DNA from: Rhodothermales bacterium
GTDB taxonomy: Bacteria > Bacteroidota > Rhodothermia > Rhodothermales > Bin80
Assembly (NCBI GenBank): GCA_958296045.1
Contig: CATQHT010000002.1
Span: 496,001 to 560,000, forward strand
Direction of reading: 5' to 3'
Length of the DNA: 64,000 nucleotides
The notes beneath the pieces were generated by a model. It was given only the letters and a program-made list of their open reading frames with translations. It searched no databases and was not told where the DNA came from. A program made the position numbers and the translations under genes. The first letter of the stretch is position 1; every line of letters starts with the position of its first letter. Of this stretch, positions 7,774 to 16,730 are shown one piece after another.

Positions 7774-9204
7774 ATGTTCACCCACTACCACCTGGACTCC
7801 CGTTTCTTCGACGAGCTATTCCGCGAGAACGGCATTCCGCGTGCAGTTTGTCGCTCCCTCAGCGAGGCGCTCGTCCGCATCCACGCGGACGAGCTTGTTC
7901 GGATCCAGGACAGTGTGCACCGACATTTCGTGCACGAGGGCATCACCTTCACGACTCTCGGCAAAAAGGAGGTGTCCGAACAAATAATCCCCATCGATTG
8001 CGTGCCGCGCATTCTCACGGCCGCGGAGTGGGCGCACATCGAGGCGGGAATCAAGCAGCGTCTGCGCGCCATAAACCTCTTCCTGCGCGACATCTACCAC
8101 GAGGGACATTCGCTGCGCGACGGCGTGGTGCCGCTCGATCTGGTGCTGGGCTGTCCACAATATCGGGTCGAGATGCGGGGAGTCCGGGTACCGCACGACA
8201 TTTATGTAGCAATCGGAGGCACCGATGTGGTGCGCACTGACGAGGGCTTCATGGTGCTCGAAGACAACATGCGCGTCCCGTCTGGCGTCTCCTACATGCT
8301 GGCATGCCGCGCGGCAATCAAGAGAGTGCTTCCCACCCTGTACCGTGAACACCGGGTGCACGAGGTGTCCTCCTACCCCGAACGCCTGTACTCGACCCTC
8401 GTTTCTTTGAGTTCGGCAGTGGGAACGCCGCGCGTGGCAGTGCTGACGCCGGGCCGGTACAACTCGGCGTACTACGAGCACGCCTTTCTCGCTGGCGAGA
8501 TGGGAGTTGACCTCGTAGAGGGGCGAGACCTGGTGGTGCACAACGCCGCCGTCTACGCTCGCACCGCCTCGGGACTACGCCGCATCGATGTCATCTACCG
8601 CCGGAAAGACGACGATTTCACCGACCCCGTCATTTTCCGCGAGGATTCGATGCTGGGGGCGGCCGGTCTCTTCCACGCCTACCGTGCTGGCAACGTGGTG
8701 ATGGCCAATGCTCCCGGCACGGGGGTGGCGGACGACAAGGCGGTGTATGCCTTCATTCCCGACATCATCCGCTACTTCTTAGGCGAAGAGCCCATATTAG
8801 CAAACGTGGACACTCACCTGTGTCGCACGCCCGATGGACTTGCCTTTACGCTGGACAACCTGCAGGACCTTGTAGTCAAGGAGGTGGGAGGCTCGGGCGG
8901 CTACGGGATGCTGGTGGGCCCCCAGTCCACTGCACCAGAGCGGGAAGCCTATGCGGCCCGTTTGCGCGCGGACCCGGATAACTTCATTTCCCAGCCCGTT
9001 CTTCCCCTTTCGCGGGCCGCATGCTTCGTGGACGGTAGCCTCCAGCCCCGTCATGTCGATGTGCGCCCCTTCACCTTGTGCGGTGGCAGTGGCCAGGAAG
9101 TGGTACCAGGCGGGCTCTGCCGTGTGGCCCTGCAAAAGGGGAGCCTCGTGGTGAACTCCAGCCAGGGCGGGGGATGCAAGGACCTCTGGGTCCTGAAGGC
9201 CTGA
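7774..9204 (+). CDS. Circularly permuted ATP-grasp family protein
   Basis: About 476 residues from the ATG at 7774 (MFTHYHLDSRFFDELF), the normal size for the family; upstream codons belong to the amt remnant. Motifs seen are RIQDSVHRHFVHEGITFTT, NLFLRDIYHEG, IGGTDVVRTDEGFMVLEDNMRVPSGVSY, YRRKDDDF, ANAPGTGVADDKAVY and VVKEVGGSGGYGM, all typical of the CP_ATPgrasp proteins (DUF404/DUF407) found with alpha-E and transglutaminase partners. Such proteins are thought to form peptide or amide bonds using ATP, but their substrate is not established. The alpha-E gene starts 26 bases downstream. The in-frame fusion to amt suggests the native upstream region was lost by deletion, so expression may now depend on another promoter. 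Confidence 0.92.
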   Translation: MFTHYHLDSRFFDELFRENGIPRAVCRSLSEALVRIHADELVRIQDSVHRHFVHEGITFTTLGKKEVSEQIIPIDCVPRILTAAEWAHIEAGIKQRLRAINLFLRDIYHEGHSLRDGVVPLDLVLGCPQYRVEMRGVRVPHDIYVAIGGTDVVRTDEGFMVLEDNMRVPSGVSYMLACRAAIKRVLPTLYREHRVHEVSSYPERLYSTLVSLSSAVGTPRVAVLTPGRYNSAYYEHAFLAGEMGVDLVEGRDLVVHNAAVYARTASGLRRIDVIYRRKDDDFTDPVIFREDSMLGAAGLFHAYRAGNVVMANAPGTGVADDKAVYAFIPDIIRYFLGEEPILANVDTHLCRTPDGLAFTLDNLQDLVVKEVGGSGGYGMLVGPQSTAPEREAYAARLRADPDNFISQPVLPLSRAACFVDGSLQPRHVDVRPFTLCGGSGQEVVPGGLCRVALQKGSLVVNSSQGGGCKDLWVLKA

Positions 9205-9230
9205 CCAATTATATACAGGATAGCGCGACG

Positions 9231-10232
9231 ATGCTGGCTCGAGTGGCAGCTAATTTCTACTGGATGGGCCGATACCTGGAGCGGACCGAACACACCGCGC
9301 GCCTGCTCCGCTACCAGTTGTCGGGACTAGTGGACGCGCCAGCTGACGAAATAGCGCTGGGCTGGCGGGTCGTGTACCGGACGCTGGACCAGCCCGCGCC
9401 GAGTGCGCCGGCGGATGCAGACGAGGCGGAAGTCTTCCTTATTGCCGACGCCTACACACTGGCCGGGAGCCTAGTAGAGGACTACACCAATCCAGATTCG
9501 ATGATTTCCTGTTGGGGGAAGGCGCGTGAAAACGCCAAGCAACTTCGCCCCCAGCTTCCCCTGCAGGTCTGGACCTGTCTCAACCAAGGGTTTCTGTGGC
9601 TCCGCGACTGCGAATTTCCCGCAGCGTGGCGGGTCGCGCCAGCGCAACTTGTCTCAGAGGGGATCGATCGGTTGCACCTGCTGGCGGGGGTGATTCACGT
9701 GATCATGCCTCGTGACGACGCTTGGCAGTTTCTGGAGTTGGGCCGGTTCGTGGAGCGATTTCAGCACCAGGCGGCTCTTTTGGACAACTGGGATCGGATC
9801 GGATGTCTTACAGACCACAAACCCAGGCTATCTTGGGCCGATCTCCTGCGCGTGTGCAGTGCCTACGAGCTCTACTGCCGCCGCCACACAATGACCGTCC
9901 GTCGCGCAGAGGTGCTCGATTTCATGATCCGTGACCCGGAAGTACCCCGTTCGCTGCGTTTCGCGGTGCACCGTATCGAGAACTTGCTCCAGGGTATCGA
10001 CCCGCTGGGCAATCGCCACCCGATGGCGCCGCCGCACCGAATGGCGCTGCGGCTGGCAGCACTGGTGGAGGCCAATGTGGGAGGTCTGGTGCCAGTGGGT
10101 GCTGGTGGCCCAGAACGGGGGCAGCTGGAGGAGGGGATATTTGACCAACTTGCAGGCGACGCAAATACCTTTCACGACCTTGTCATATCTGCCTATGTAG
10201 ACTACCCTGTAGCCGAGGGCCTGCCCCAGTGA
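9231..10232 (+). CDS. Alpha-E domain protein
   Basis: 333 residues from the ATG at 9231; the ORF-track start at 9078 lies inside the ATP-grasp gene. The N-terminus MLARVAANFYWMGRYLERTEHTARLL is the classic alpha-E start, followed by a largely helical protein with ENAKQLRPQLPLQVWTCLNQ and FLELGRFVERFQHQAALL. Alpha-E (DUF403) proteins are always found with circularly permuted ATP-grasp and transglutaminase-like genes and are believed to form part of the same peptide-modifying complex; no enzymatic role is proven. Its stop overlaps the GTG of the next gene by four bases, so the two are translationally coupled. Confidence 0.92.
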   Translation: MLARVAANFYWMGRYLERTEHTARLLRYQLSGLVDAPADEIALGWRVVYRTLDQPAPSAPADADEAEVFLIADAYTLAGSLVEDYTNPDSMISCWGKARENAKQLRPQLPLQVWTCLNQGFLWLRDCEFPAAWRVAPAQLVSEGIDRLHLLAGVIHVIMPRDDAWQFLELGRFVERFQHQAALLDNWDRIGCLTDHKPRLSWADLLRVCSAYELYCRRHTMTVRRAEVLDFMIRDPEVPRSLRFAVHRIENLLQGIDPLGNRHPMAPPHRMALRLAALVEANVGGLVPVGAGGPERGQLEEGIFDQLAGDANTFHDLVISAYVDYPVAEGLPQ

Positions 10233-11083
10233 TCGTACGTCACCAGATCGAGCACACGCTGTACTTTCGGTACAATGCGCCGGTGCACTCGTCCGTCATG
10301 ACCCTCTACCTGTGTCCCCTCCAGGACCGCAACCAGGTACTGCTGGATTTCGCTCTTGTGAGTGACCCCAGTGGATCGGTTTTTACCTTTCGCGGTCCGT
10401 TCAACAATTGGGGTCATTTTCTGAACCGCCCAGGTCCGTACGATAGCCTCGTGATTGGTGCCCGAAGTCGCGTGGAGGTGGGCCCTGCCCAGAGCCTGCC
10501 CAACCGGCTGGGAGCAAGCGCGTGGTCGAGACTGGAAGGAAGCACAAGAGACCCGGAATTGTGGCTCATGTTGCAACCTAGCCGATTTGCTCGCTCTTCC
10601 CCAGCCTTGGAGCATTTCATGCAAATCAATGGCCTGGAGACGGGAGAAGACCCCCTCACAACCGTCTTGCAGCTGAGGGATATCCTTCACCGCATCTTCG
10701 AGTATGCTCCAGGCAGCACGGCAGCCGATTCGCCCATCGAGCGCATCCTGGAGAGCGGGCGAGGTGTGTGTCAGGACTATGCTCATGTTATGACATCTAT
10801 TCTGCGCATCTGGGGCATCCCATGCCGCTATGTATCGGGGTATCTCGGGCCTGATGCGCCGGGATCCGTTACTGGAGAGAGTCACGCGTGGGTGGAGTGT
10901 TGGCTTCCTGGCTTGGGATGGGTCGGATTGGATCCGACGAATAACAGCGAAGGCGATGAGCGTCACGTTCGCGTAGCGGTCGGCCGCGACTACGCAGACG
11001 TACCACCGACACGGGGCGTATATCGGGGATGGGCGGAGTCGGTGCTGACGCCCACAGTGACCGTTACGCGCGAAGACCCGTGA
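10229..11083 (+). CDS. Transglutaminase-like cysteine protease family protein
   Basis: 284 residues from a GTG start. N-terminal beta domain of the bacterial transglutaminase N type (IVRHQIEHTLYFRYNAPVHSS, VMTLYLCP), then the transglutaminase/protease core: the catalytic Cys in GRGVCQDYAHVM, the His in GESHAWVECW, and the Asp in GLDPTNN. All three catalytic residues are therefore present. Proteins of this type accompany alpha-E and ATP-grasp partners and probably cleave or transfer peptide or isopeptide bonds. It is coupled to the alpha-E gene by a four-base overlap and is the last gene of the three-gene operon; downstream is decayed sequence. Confidence 0.93.
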   Translation: MIVRHQIEHTLYFRYNAPVHSSVMTLYLCPLQDRNQVLLDFALVSDPSGSVFTFRGPFNNWGHFLNRPGPYDSLVIGARSRVEVGPAQSLPNRLGASAWSRLEGSTRDPELWLMLQPSRFARSSPALEHFMQINGLETGEDPLTTVLQLRDILHRIFEYAPGSTAADSPIERILESGRGVCQDYAHVMTSILRIWGIPCRYVSGYLGPDAPGSVTGESHAWVECWLPGLGWVGLDPTNNSEGDERHVRVAVGRDYADVPPTRGVYRGWAESVLTPTVTVTREDP

Positions 11084-11676
11084 CAGGAACGCTCGCTGAG
11101 GGAGTAGCGGGCAGGTAAGGAATCGATCATTACCCCATAAGTGCCAACCTGCCTGACGCCAACAAGAGTTCGGAGTGCTACACCTGCAGGCTGGTCAGTG
11201 TGTTGGTAAGTGTAGACAGACGATTGCGAAGAATAGGGAGTTCAGCTCTATGTGCCGCTGCTCGAGCAGTTCTCCCGTAACCGTCCCGTAGAGAGCATTT
11301 AAGCCAGGAGGTTTGCCCTGCATATATTTGGGTGCGGTCTTCTATGGCTATGCGGTAACCTCGGCTTCGGGCAGGTTGAGGTATCCTCAACTCGGCAGAG
11401 CAGCCATGACTGGTAGCTCTGACAGGTATCGCTATTCGCCGATGTTCTTTGGGAGTCTGGTAGCGGGTACGGGTGATCTTCTATTGAGGGCGCACCGAGT
11501 CAATGATCGAGCGGCTATGTGGCTGCAGTGCGGACTGGGATTGAAGTGCTTTTTTGGCATGTAGGCGGCGTAGTCACGCAGGTGTGGCCGCGTATAGAAG
11601 GGCGGATCGTAGGTGCAGTATTACGTACGGATGGAGGCAGCAGAGCATGGTTCATGGTCTTGCTCCGCGCATCCTT
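11084..11676. other. Intergenic tract before the IS66 element
   Basis: No gene or recognisable remnant was found. The left end of the IS66 element should lie in its right part. The string TATTACGT near 11629-11636 recurs in inverted orientation beyond tnpA near 14095-14102 and is a possible but weak pair of ends. Confidence 0.4.
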
Positions 11677-13329
11677 CTATGGAGGTGCCGGGGGATGGAG
11701 TGGCTGCCACTGGTGGGGTAGTAGCAGGTGGATCTTTTTGGCTGGATGGCCCGCAGCAATGCGTGGCAGCACATCTTCGAGCCATTTTACGGGATTAACG
11801 CCGTGCAACCGGCACGTTGCCAGGAGCGTGTAGAAGGTGGCCATCTGCTTAGCTGCGTGGTGGGATCCGCAGAAGAGGTAGTTTTTGCGGCCGATCGCAA
11901 CCGTGCGCATGGCCCTTTCGACGGCGTTGGTATCAATTTCCAGGCGTCCGTCGTCGATGTATCGGCACAGCCGGTCCCACCGCGCCAGCGTGTAGTGCTT
12001 GGCCTTGCCCAGTAATCCCTTTGGGAGCGTATTCTGCTGCTGGAGCCACGTTTTAAGGTGGCGCAATACGGGTTTGGCCTTTTGCTGCCGCGCGATGCGT
12101 CGTTGTTCTGCAGAGGCATGGTTCTCGCGCAGCTGCGCTTCTATCCGGTAGAGCGTTCCTATTTGCTTCAGCACGAAGGCGGCTCTGTCGGGATCGGTAC
12201 GGAGGGCTTGGTAAAATTTGCGTCGCGTATGGGCCCAGCAGTTGGCCAGTATGATGCCGACATCCCGAATGAAGGTCTCGTAGGCGACATATCCGTCGGT
12301 ATGCAGCACGCCCTGGAACCCATGCAGGAATCCTCGTGGCACCTTGCTTCCGCGTCCGGGTGCGTATTGGTAGACCAGCAGCTTCTGTTTAGGGCAATGG
12401 TAGACCCAGAAGTATCCGCGATGAGTGGACCCTTTCTTCTTGCGATCCTGCACGCGGATCGTGGTCTCGTCCACCTGCAGGTATCCGCTCTTGCGTACCT
12501 GATCGGCCACGGCAAGCGCGAGCTGTTCCAGGTCAAAGCCTACCTTATCCATCCAGTTTCCCATGGTGGACGATGGGATCTTATAGCCCGAGCCGCGCTC
12601 TATTATCTTGGCTAGGCGGTGAAGCGGTAGACCATCCTCGACTTTGGACGTAACAAGGTGCGCCAGCAACGATTCATGTACTCGCCCGCTGGGAATAGTG
12701 CGCGCAGGGAGTGGAGCGATACGCAGCCCCTTCGAAGGATCGGTGCTATGCGCAAATACGCGGCGCCTATAGTGGATCTCCTTCAGGTACCCTGGCACCC
12801 ACGCTACCACCTTGGTACTCTCAATTCGAATCGGTTTCCAGCCTTCCAGGTCCCCTTCGGGGTTAAGAAAGATCTCTTCACTTGGCAGGTCGTCTGGCAG
12901 TTTGCTACGCTGCCCTTTGCGCCGCGTCTTGGGTTTGGCGTTCGCGCGATGGTCCTTAGTCGGTGTGCCCTGTACACCCGGGCGCGAGGCCGACGTATCT
13001 GCGGTCGCTGATGGTGGCGGCTTCTGATCCGCTGTCGCGCGGATGTCGTCGCTCACAGGCGCCTTTGGCTTCACAGGCGCCTTTAAGCGCTCGCTTGTGC
13101 TGCCGAAGAGCTTTTGGGAGAGCTCACTGAGCTGGTCTTTGAGCTTGGCCATATCCTCGGCCAGACCTGCGGTCGTTGCCTCCGACCGCTGCCGTTGCGT
13201 ACGCTCCTCGCTATGCAGGCGCCGCCAATGGTCACGCTCCGAACGAAGCCGCTCGACCACCGCGCGATGGTCCAGCTCGAGCCTCGCGCAACGCGGACAG
13301 GGGCGCTCCTGGGCAGGGATACTTGGCAC
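11677..13329 (-). CDS. tnpC: IS66 family transposase TnpC
   Basis: 550 residues from a GTG start. The N-terminus has a long charged helix (likely coiled coil or leucine zipper, LAEDMAKLKDQLSELSQKLFGSTSERL, the usual IS66 helical start). Then come the DDE core residues: Asp in YLQVDETTIRV, Asp in GVLHTDGYVAY, and Glu in NAVERAMRTVAIGRKNYLFCGS. The C-terminal YTLLATCRLHGVNP and WLEDVLPRI are typical for the family. It catalyses strand transfer of the element. The length is normal and there are no stops, so this copy was inserted or preserved recently compared with the neighbouring IS remnants. Confidence 0.95.
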   Translation of the reverse strand: MPSIPAQERPCPRCARLELDHRAVVERLRSERDHWRRLHSEERTQRQRSEATTAGLAEDMAKLKDQLSELSQKLFGSTSERLKAPVKPKAPVSDDIRATADQKPPPSATADTSASRPGVQGTPTKDHRANAKPKTRRKGQRSKLPDDLPSEEIFLNPEGDLEGWKPIRIESTKVVAWVPGYLKEIHYRRRVFAHSTDPSKGLRIAPLPARTIPSGRVHESLLAHLVTSKVEDGLPLHRLAKIIERGSGYKIPSSTMGNWMDKVGFDLEQLALAVADQVRKSGYLQVDETTIRVQDRKKKGSTHRGYFWVYHCPKQKLLVYQYAPGRGSKVPRGFLHGFQGVLHTDGYVAYETFIRDVGIILANCWAHTRRKFYQALRTDPDRAAFVLKQIGTLYRIEAQLRENHASAEQRRIARQQKAKPVLRHLKTWLQQQNTLPKGLLGKAKHYTLARWDRLCRYIDDGRLEIDTNAVERAMRTVAIGRKNYLFCGSHHAAKQMATFYTLLATCRLHGVNPVKWLEDVLPRIAAGHPAKKIHLLLPHQWQPLHPPAPP

Positions 13330-13384
13330 GCCCTATTAACTCATGGCATTTGCAAGCAGTTTCGAGAAGTTTATGTGAAGATAG

Positions 13385-13714
13385 TTATGAATCGGAACCC
13401 CGCAATCGGCATCGATAGCGTACCGTCGAAAGCCGTACCCCGTCCAAGGGCATCATGGGCTCCGTCCATAAAGGCGTCGCGGTCTCTGGCAGCTCAAACG
13501 TCCGCGACTCGAGACGCTTGTTGTACAAAACCCATCCGCTGCGATCCCAAACCAGAAATGTGATATGTGTCCGACGGCAGTTGATGAAAACGAACACATC
13601 GCCCAAGAGAGGATCTCGCTTCATGCCCGAGCACACCAGACCGCACAACCCGTCAAAGCCTTTGCGCATGTCCGTAGGCTCCCGGCAAAAATGAAACACG
13701 TGCGACGGCCCCAA
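13385..13714 (-). CDS. tnpB: IS66 accessory protein TnpB (IS66 Orf2)
   Basis: 109 residues from a TTG start. The family signature FCREPTDMRKGFDGLCGLV is at the N-terminus, followed by DVFVFINCRRTHITFLVWDRSGWVLYNKRLE, a near-perfect IS66 Orf2 pattern. TnpB is required for IS66 transposition, but its molecular role is unknown. The start lies three bases after the tnpA stop, and tnpC follows 55 bases downstream, as usual. Confidence 0.94.
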   Translation of the reverse strand: MGPSHVFHFCREPTDMRKGFDGLCGLVCSGMKRDPLLGDVFVFINCRRTHITFLVWDRSGWVLYNKRLESRTFELPETATPLWTEPMMPLDGVRLSTVRYRCRLRGSDS

Positions 13715-13716
13715 TG

Positions 13717-14030
13717 CTAATATGACTGGCTCCGCTCACGCTGTAACGCAGACCCGAGAAAGTCCGCCGATACCGGCGTGTACCCGCGCAGACGCGCGCC
13801 GCCTGGAAACTCGACCTCCATCAACGCCCGCTCATGTACCTCCGGTGACGATACATCCACAAACGCGCCCGAAGCCCGAGACACAGATGCCGCGTACTTC
13901 TTGCGCCAGTAGTAAAAACCACGCTCCGACAGGCCGTGCTCAAGGCCAAACGCCTTCAGGCTCTGCGCACAACCAAAAAACGCTCCACCAGCGGAAACAT
14001 GTCGTCCAAACTACGACGTAACGATGCCAT
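13717..14030 (-). pseudogene. tnpA: IS66 TnpA split by a T-run (candidate -1 programmed frameshift)
   Basis: The ATG at 14030, with a G-run upstream, starts MASLRRSLDDMFPLVERF, after which frame 0 ends at a TGA within seven codons. Moving back one base at T TTT TTG (13974-13980) gives GCAQSLKAFGLEHGLSERGFYYWRKKY and stays open for about 80 codons to a TAG at 13717. Joined, this is a normal IS66 TnpA with its helix-turn-helix region. The site has the X XXY YYZ form of a -1 slippery heptamer in the correct frame, so this is either regulated frameshifting or a one-base deletion in a homopolymer. Confidence 0.8.
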
Positions 14031-14439
14031 TGCACCCCCCAGTTAAGTTGCTCACTGACCGACGCAACAATATCGGCAGCTCAAGCCCCTCAACGTAATA
14101 TGTACACTACGGGACACTTCTTCCCCGCCGGTGACGACCACTACATGCCTGGAGCAATCCCATAGACACCTGCTCGGTATCGCAAATCCAAGCCGTCAGG
14201 TCACGACTGAGAATGCTCCCAACCTGCCTGGAGCAGAGGCTACGGCATAACCACATAGAATCCCATCAAAACATAAGATGGCCACATGGCCTGCATTCAA
14301 TGTAGTCTACGGGACGGTTACGTTCTCCCCACGCCTCACCCGCGGAGAATAGCGCTTGGCAGATACTTAGACGTATCCGGTAACAGGCGGTAGTAATCTA
14401 TCCCCACGCTTTAGGGCACCGGTTCCCTGAGGTAAAGGC
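14031..14439. other. Intergenic tract between IS66 and the Fic cassette
   Basis: No gene was found. The right end of IS66 should lie in the first 80 bases. The motif GCCTGGAGCA occurs twice (near 14148 and 14226), too little to define an element. Confidence 0.4.
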
Positions 14440-14851
14440 CTATATACCCTCACCCCATATGCTGAGACCGCTCTCAATCACCTGATCTAACCAAGCCCGA
14501 AAACGCTCTTCCGCCGCTTCCCCCTAAAGGCCAAGTAAGGAATGCAGCTGTTGCGTAGAGGTCTGCAGCTCGGCTCACCGCATGCAGTGAGATAACGAAC
14601 TGGGTGGCCCCTACTTGGAACTCGAGGATTCTGAGGGACAGCGAAATCCAACGGTGTGACCTATTGAGTTCAGCGTAGTAGGCCTGTTTCTTTGCGGCTT
14701 CGATAATCTGCCAGGCCCACCAGTCTTGCTTATCTGGCTCATCTGGCTGAACGCGAGCCTCCAACTGAACATCTTTGTTGCGGAAGGCACGCTCACGCTC
14801 GCCTGCCACTTCCTTTAGTCGATCGTGGGCCACGGCAAGTAGATGTTCCAT
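14440..14851 (-). pseudogene. Fic-associated small protein with a C-terminal frameshift
   Basis: The ATG at 14851 overlaps the TAA of the fic gene by one base. The track ORF (125 residues, ending 14474) has a basic helical middle (WWAWQIIEAAKKQAYYAELNRSHRWISLSLRI) and a beta-rich VGATQFVISLHAVSR, but its tail WPLGGSGGRAFSGLVRSGD looks out of frame. Shifting frame at the G5 run near 14520 gives GEAAEERFRAWLDQVIESGLSIWGEGI and a TAG at 14440, a far more protein-like end. I infer a one-base indel in the C-terminus. The family is not recognised; the overlap suggests it works with Fic. Confidence 0.6.
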
Positions 14852-15837
14852 TACCTTCCTGGATTGCTCTGTGACTGGATCTTGTGGTGCATTGCCCGCT
14901 CCGCCATCGTTTCCGACATGCGGATTATCGATTCGCCTCGAAGTTCTCTGATGGAGCGGATCGCTTCGTTCAGGTCGCCGATCTGGATGTCGGCGAAAAG
15001 GTCCACCAGGGGCTTCAGGTCGCCACGGTCACCAGCCTCCAAGGCGTCTAGGTAACGTTCCTTGTGCTCTTCGTTACGAACGACCAGAGCGAGACAATTG
15101 GCCCTCAGGAAGACGGCTGTGATGAGCGCGCGTGCGACGCGGCCGTTGCCGTCTTGGAATGGATGAATCTGCGTGAACCGGTGATGGAGCCACGCGGCTT
15201 CGACTTCGGGACAAACTCCAGCGTGCCTCAAATGTAACTCAAGCAGCTTCTCTATTTCGTCCTGGACGAATCTAGGTGGACAGTACTCGTGTATTGATCC
15301 GTCTGGGCGCATCGGGTTGTTCGAATGCTGCTTCCACTGTCCCTTTCGGAGCTTTACCTGGATACGGTTCCCATACGGATCCACGGCATCACATGTCTCT
15401 TGACTCAGGGTAAGGCGATGATGGAGTTCCTTGATGTAGGAGTCGGATAGGTCACGAGCACTGCCCACAAAATCCAGAACCATCTCCAGGGCTTCACGCT
15501 GGTCGGCGATTAATGCACGGGCTTCCCTGGAGATGGCACCCCGCGCGTGGAAACGGCCCAGTGCATCCATTCCGGCGTCGAGGATTTGAATGGTGATGCG
15601 GCGATCGACGGTGTATAGACGCTCGATAATCCCTGTCTCGATGGCCCAGCGGAGTGCGATCTCCTCACGGATCTTCTGGATCTTGGTGCCATCCCGAATG
15701 AGAGCACGATCGTGTTTCCACTGTCTTTGGATCGCGCTGAGGTCTTCACGGCACAGGTCCCGCCAGTTCGTTGGCAGATCTTCAAGTGATTGCCACTTGT
15801 GAGACAATGCCGGCGCCATCGTGTTAGTCTGGTTCAA
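14851..15837 (-). CDS. Fic family protein (AMP transferase type)
   Basis: 328 residues; ATGs at 15837 and 15819 are both possible starts. The catalytic loop HPFQDGNGRVARAL matches HPFxxGNGRxxR exactly, including the catalytic His and the phosphate-binding residues, and lies at about residue 235. Upstream are the Fic-core helices and EAAWLHHRFTQIHPF. The N-terminal helical part carries RWAIETGIIERLYTVDRR, comparable to the region where class II Fic proteins hold an inhibitory glutamate. Fic enzymes transfer AMP or related groups from nucleotides to target proteins. The downstream partner starts at its stop codon. Its target and any toxin-antitoxin role are unknown. Confidence 0.93.
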   Translation of the reverse strand: MNQTNTMAPALSHKWQSLEDLPTNWRDLCREDLSAIQRQWKHDRALIRDGTKIQKIREEIALRWAIETGIIERLYTVDRRITIQILDAGMDALGRFHARGAISREARALIADQREALEMVLDFVGSARDLSDSYIKELHHRLTLSQETCDAVDPYGNRIQVKLRKGQWKQHSNNPMRPDGSIHEYCPPRFVQDEIEKLLELHLRHAGVCPEVEAAWLHHRFTQIHPFQDGNGRVARALITAVFLRANCLALVVRNEEHKERYLDALEAGDRGDLKPLVDLFADIQIGDLNEAIRSIRELRGESIIRMSETMAERAMHHKIQSQSNPGR

Positions 15838-15890
15838 AAGGGCAATGGAAGGTATAAGACTACAACTCGGCGTTAAATCGACGAAAGTTC

Positions 15891-16080
15891 CTAGTGTTCT
15901 GTCCCGTTAATGCGAGACGCTAAATGCTGAACCCTGCTAAAGACCGAGTCCGCCGTCGCTACCCACGCAAACAGCTTCTTCTCCGCATTGTACACCGCGA
16001 TGTACCACGCTATGGTTGCGAAGCGCGGCATCGAATCCGGTGCAAGCGCGCCACTTACATACTCGTATGTGCATGATTGG
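15891..16080 (-). pseudogene. IS630 family transposase, C-terminal remnant
   Basis: The last 50 or so residues of the minus ORF, ATIAWYIAVYNAEKKLFAW followed by VATADSVFSRVQHLASRINGTEH, match the end of IS630/Tc1-type transposases, where a YIxxYNAxPKPFVWTxTADSILxKV pattern precedes the stop. The DDE core is missing. It is one of several IS scraps between 15.9 and 20.4 kb. Confidence 0.65.
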
Positions 16081-16210
16081 CTTCGGGGCATTTGGAGCTG
16101 ATGTGTTCGGGGGGCATAGCGTCGCGTAGTAGGTCTCTTAGTCATCGTTTATCCGGGTCTTTGTGTGATCAGGCAAGCGTCCCAGAGCCATGGTAGCTTG
16201 CCGTACTCCC

Positions 16211-16675
16211 ATGAAGAGAGTAGGGCACATTTTGGCGCTCTGCTCTGAGCGGTCTTATTCTGAGCGCCGTTGAAGTAAGCATGCGGAAGTCAGTCGTCGC
16301 ACGGTATCTCGCGCGCTCTCGCGGTTGAAGCAGGCGGGATCGACCTGGGCGTAGTGCAAGGAGTTGAGCGATTTCGACCTGAAAAAGAAGCTTCACTGCT
16401 CGTCTGGACCGCAGCGCGACACGAATCATCCATTACCGGACTGGGGTAGGGTCCAAGGGCAGCGGCTGATGTATTCGTATGTGACGCGGCAAATGCTGTG
16501 ACTCGAGTACAACGAAGACTATCCGAATCGCTTGGAATACCGTCAGTTCTGCAAGCGGTACGGAGACTGGCGCCGGAGCGATCCGAGCGTGGACATGCGC
16601 GTGGAGCATCGTGCGGGCGACAAGCTATTCATTGACTACGAATTGCTGCGTGAACCAGGGTGGCCGGTGAGCACC
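16211..16675 (+). pseudogene. istA: IS21 family IstA transposase, N-terminal remnant
   Basis: The plus-strand reading MKRVGHILALCSERSYSERR, a stop, then VSRRTVSRALSRLKQAGSTW corresponds to the IstA helix-turn-helix, and PLPDWG, LEYNEDYPNRLEYRQFCKRY, DWRRSDPSVDMRVEHRAGDK and LFIDY to the following conserved block. At least three in-frame stops interrupt it and the catalytic core is absent. The remnant ends just upstream of the cca gene. Its istB counterpart at 19.9-20.4 kb is on the opposite strand, so they are separate insertions or have been rearranged. Confidence 0.8.
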
Positions 16676-16730
16676 ACCCCCTGAACGAGGGCTCTGGCAA
16701 AGGCGTACCAGAGGTTTCACAGGTCGAGCG

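Larger units (their letters stand above)
11677..14030 (-). mobile_element. IS66 family insertion sequence (tnpA-tnpB-tnpC)
   Basis: The three genes in canonical IS66 order are on the minus strand: tnpA 14030-13717, tnpB 13714-13385 and tnpC 13329-11677. The coordinates given cover only the genes. I could not fix the terminal inverted repeats or a target duplication by eye. tnpC and tnpB are full length, whereas tnpA is split between two frames at a run of six T. The element may be active if frameshifting occurs, or dead if the run is an indel. Confidence 0.85.

Noticed and set aside
6625-9204. 859-residue ORF as a single novel fusion protein
   Set aside because: Its first part is noncoding and decayed amt sequence, with the other Amt pieces in different frames; only codons from 7774 on are the ATP-grasp gene.
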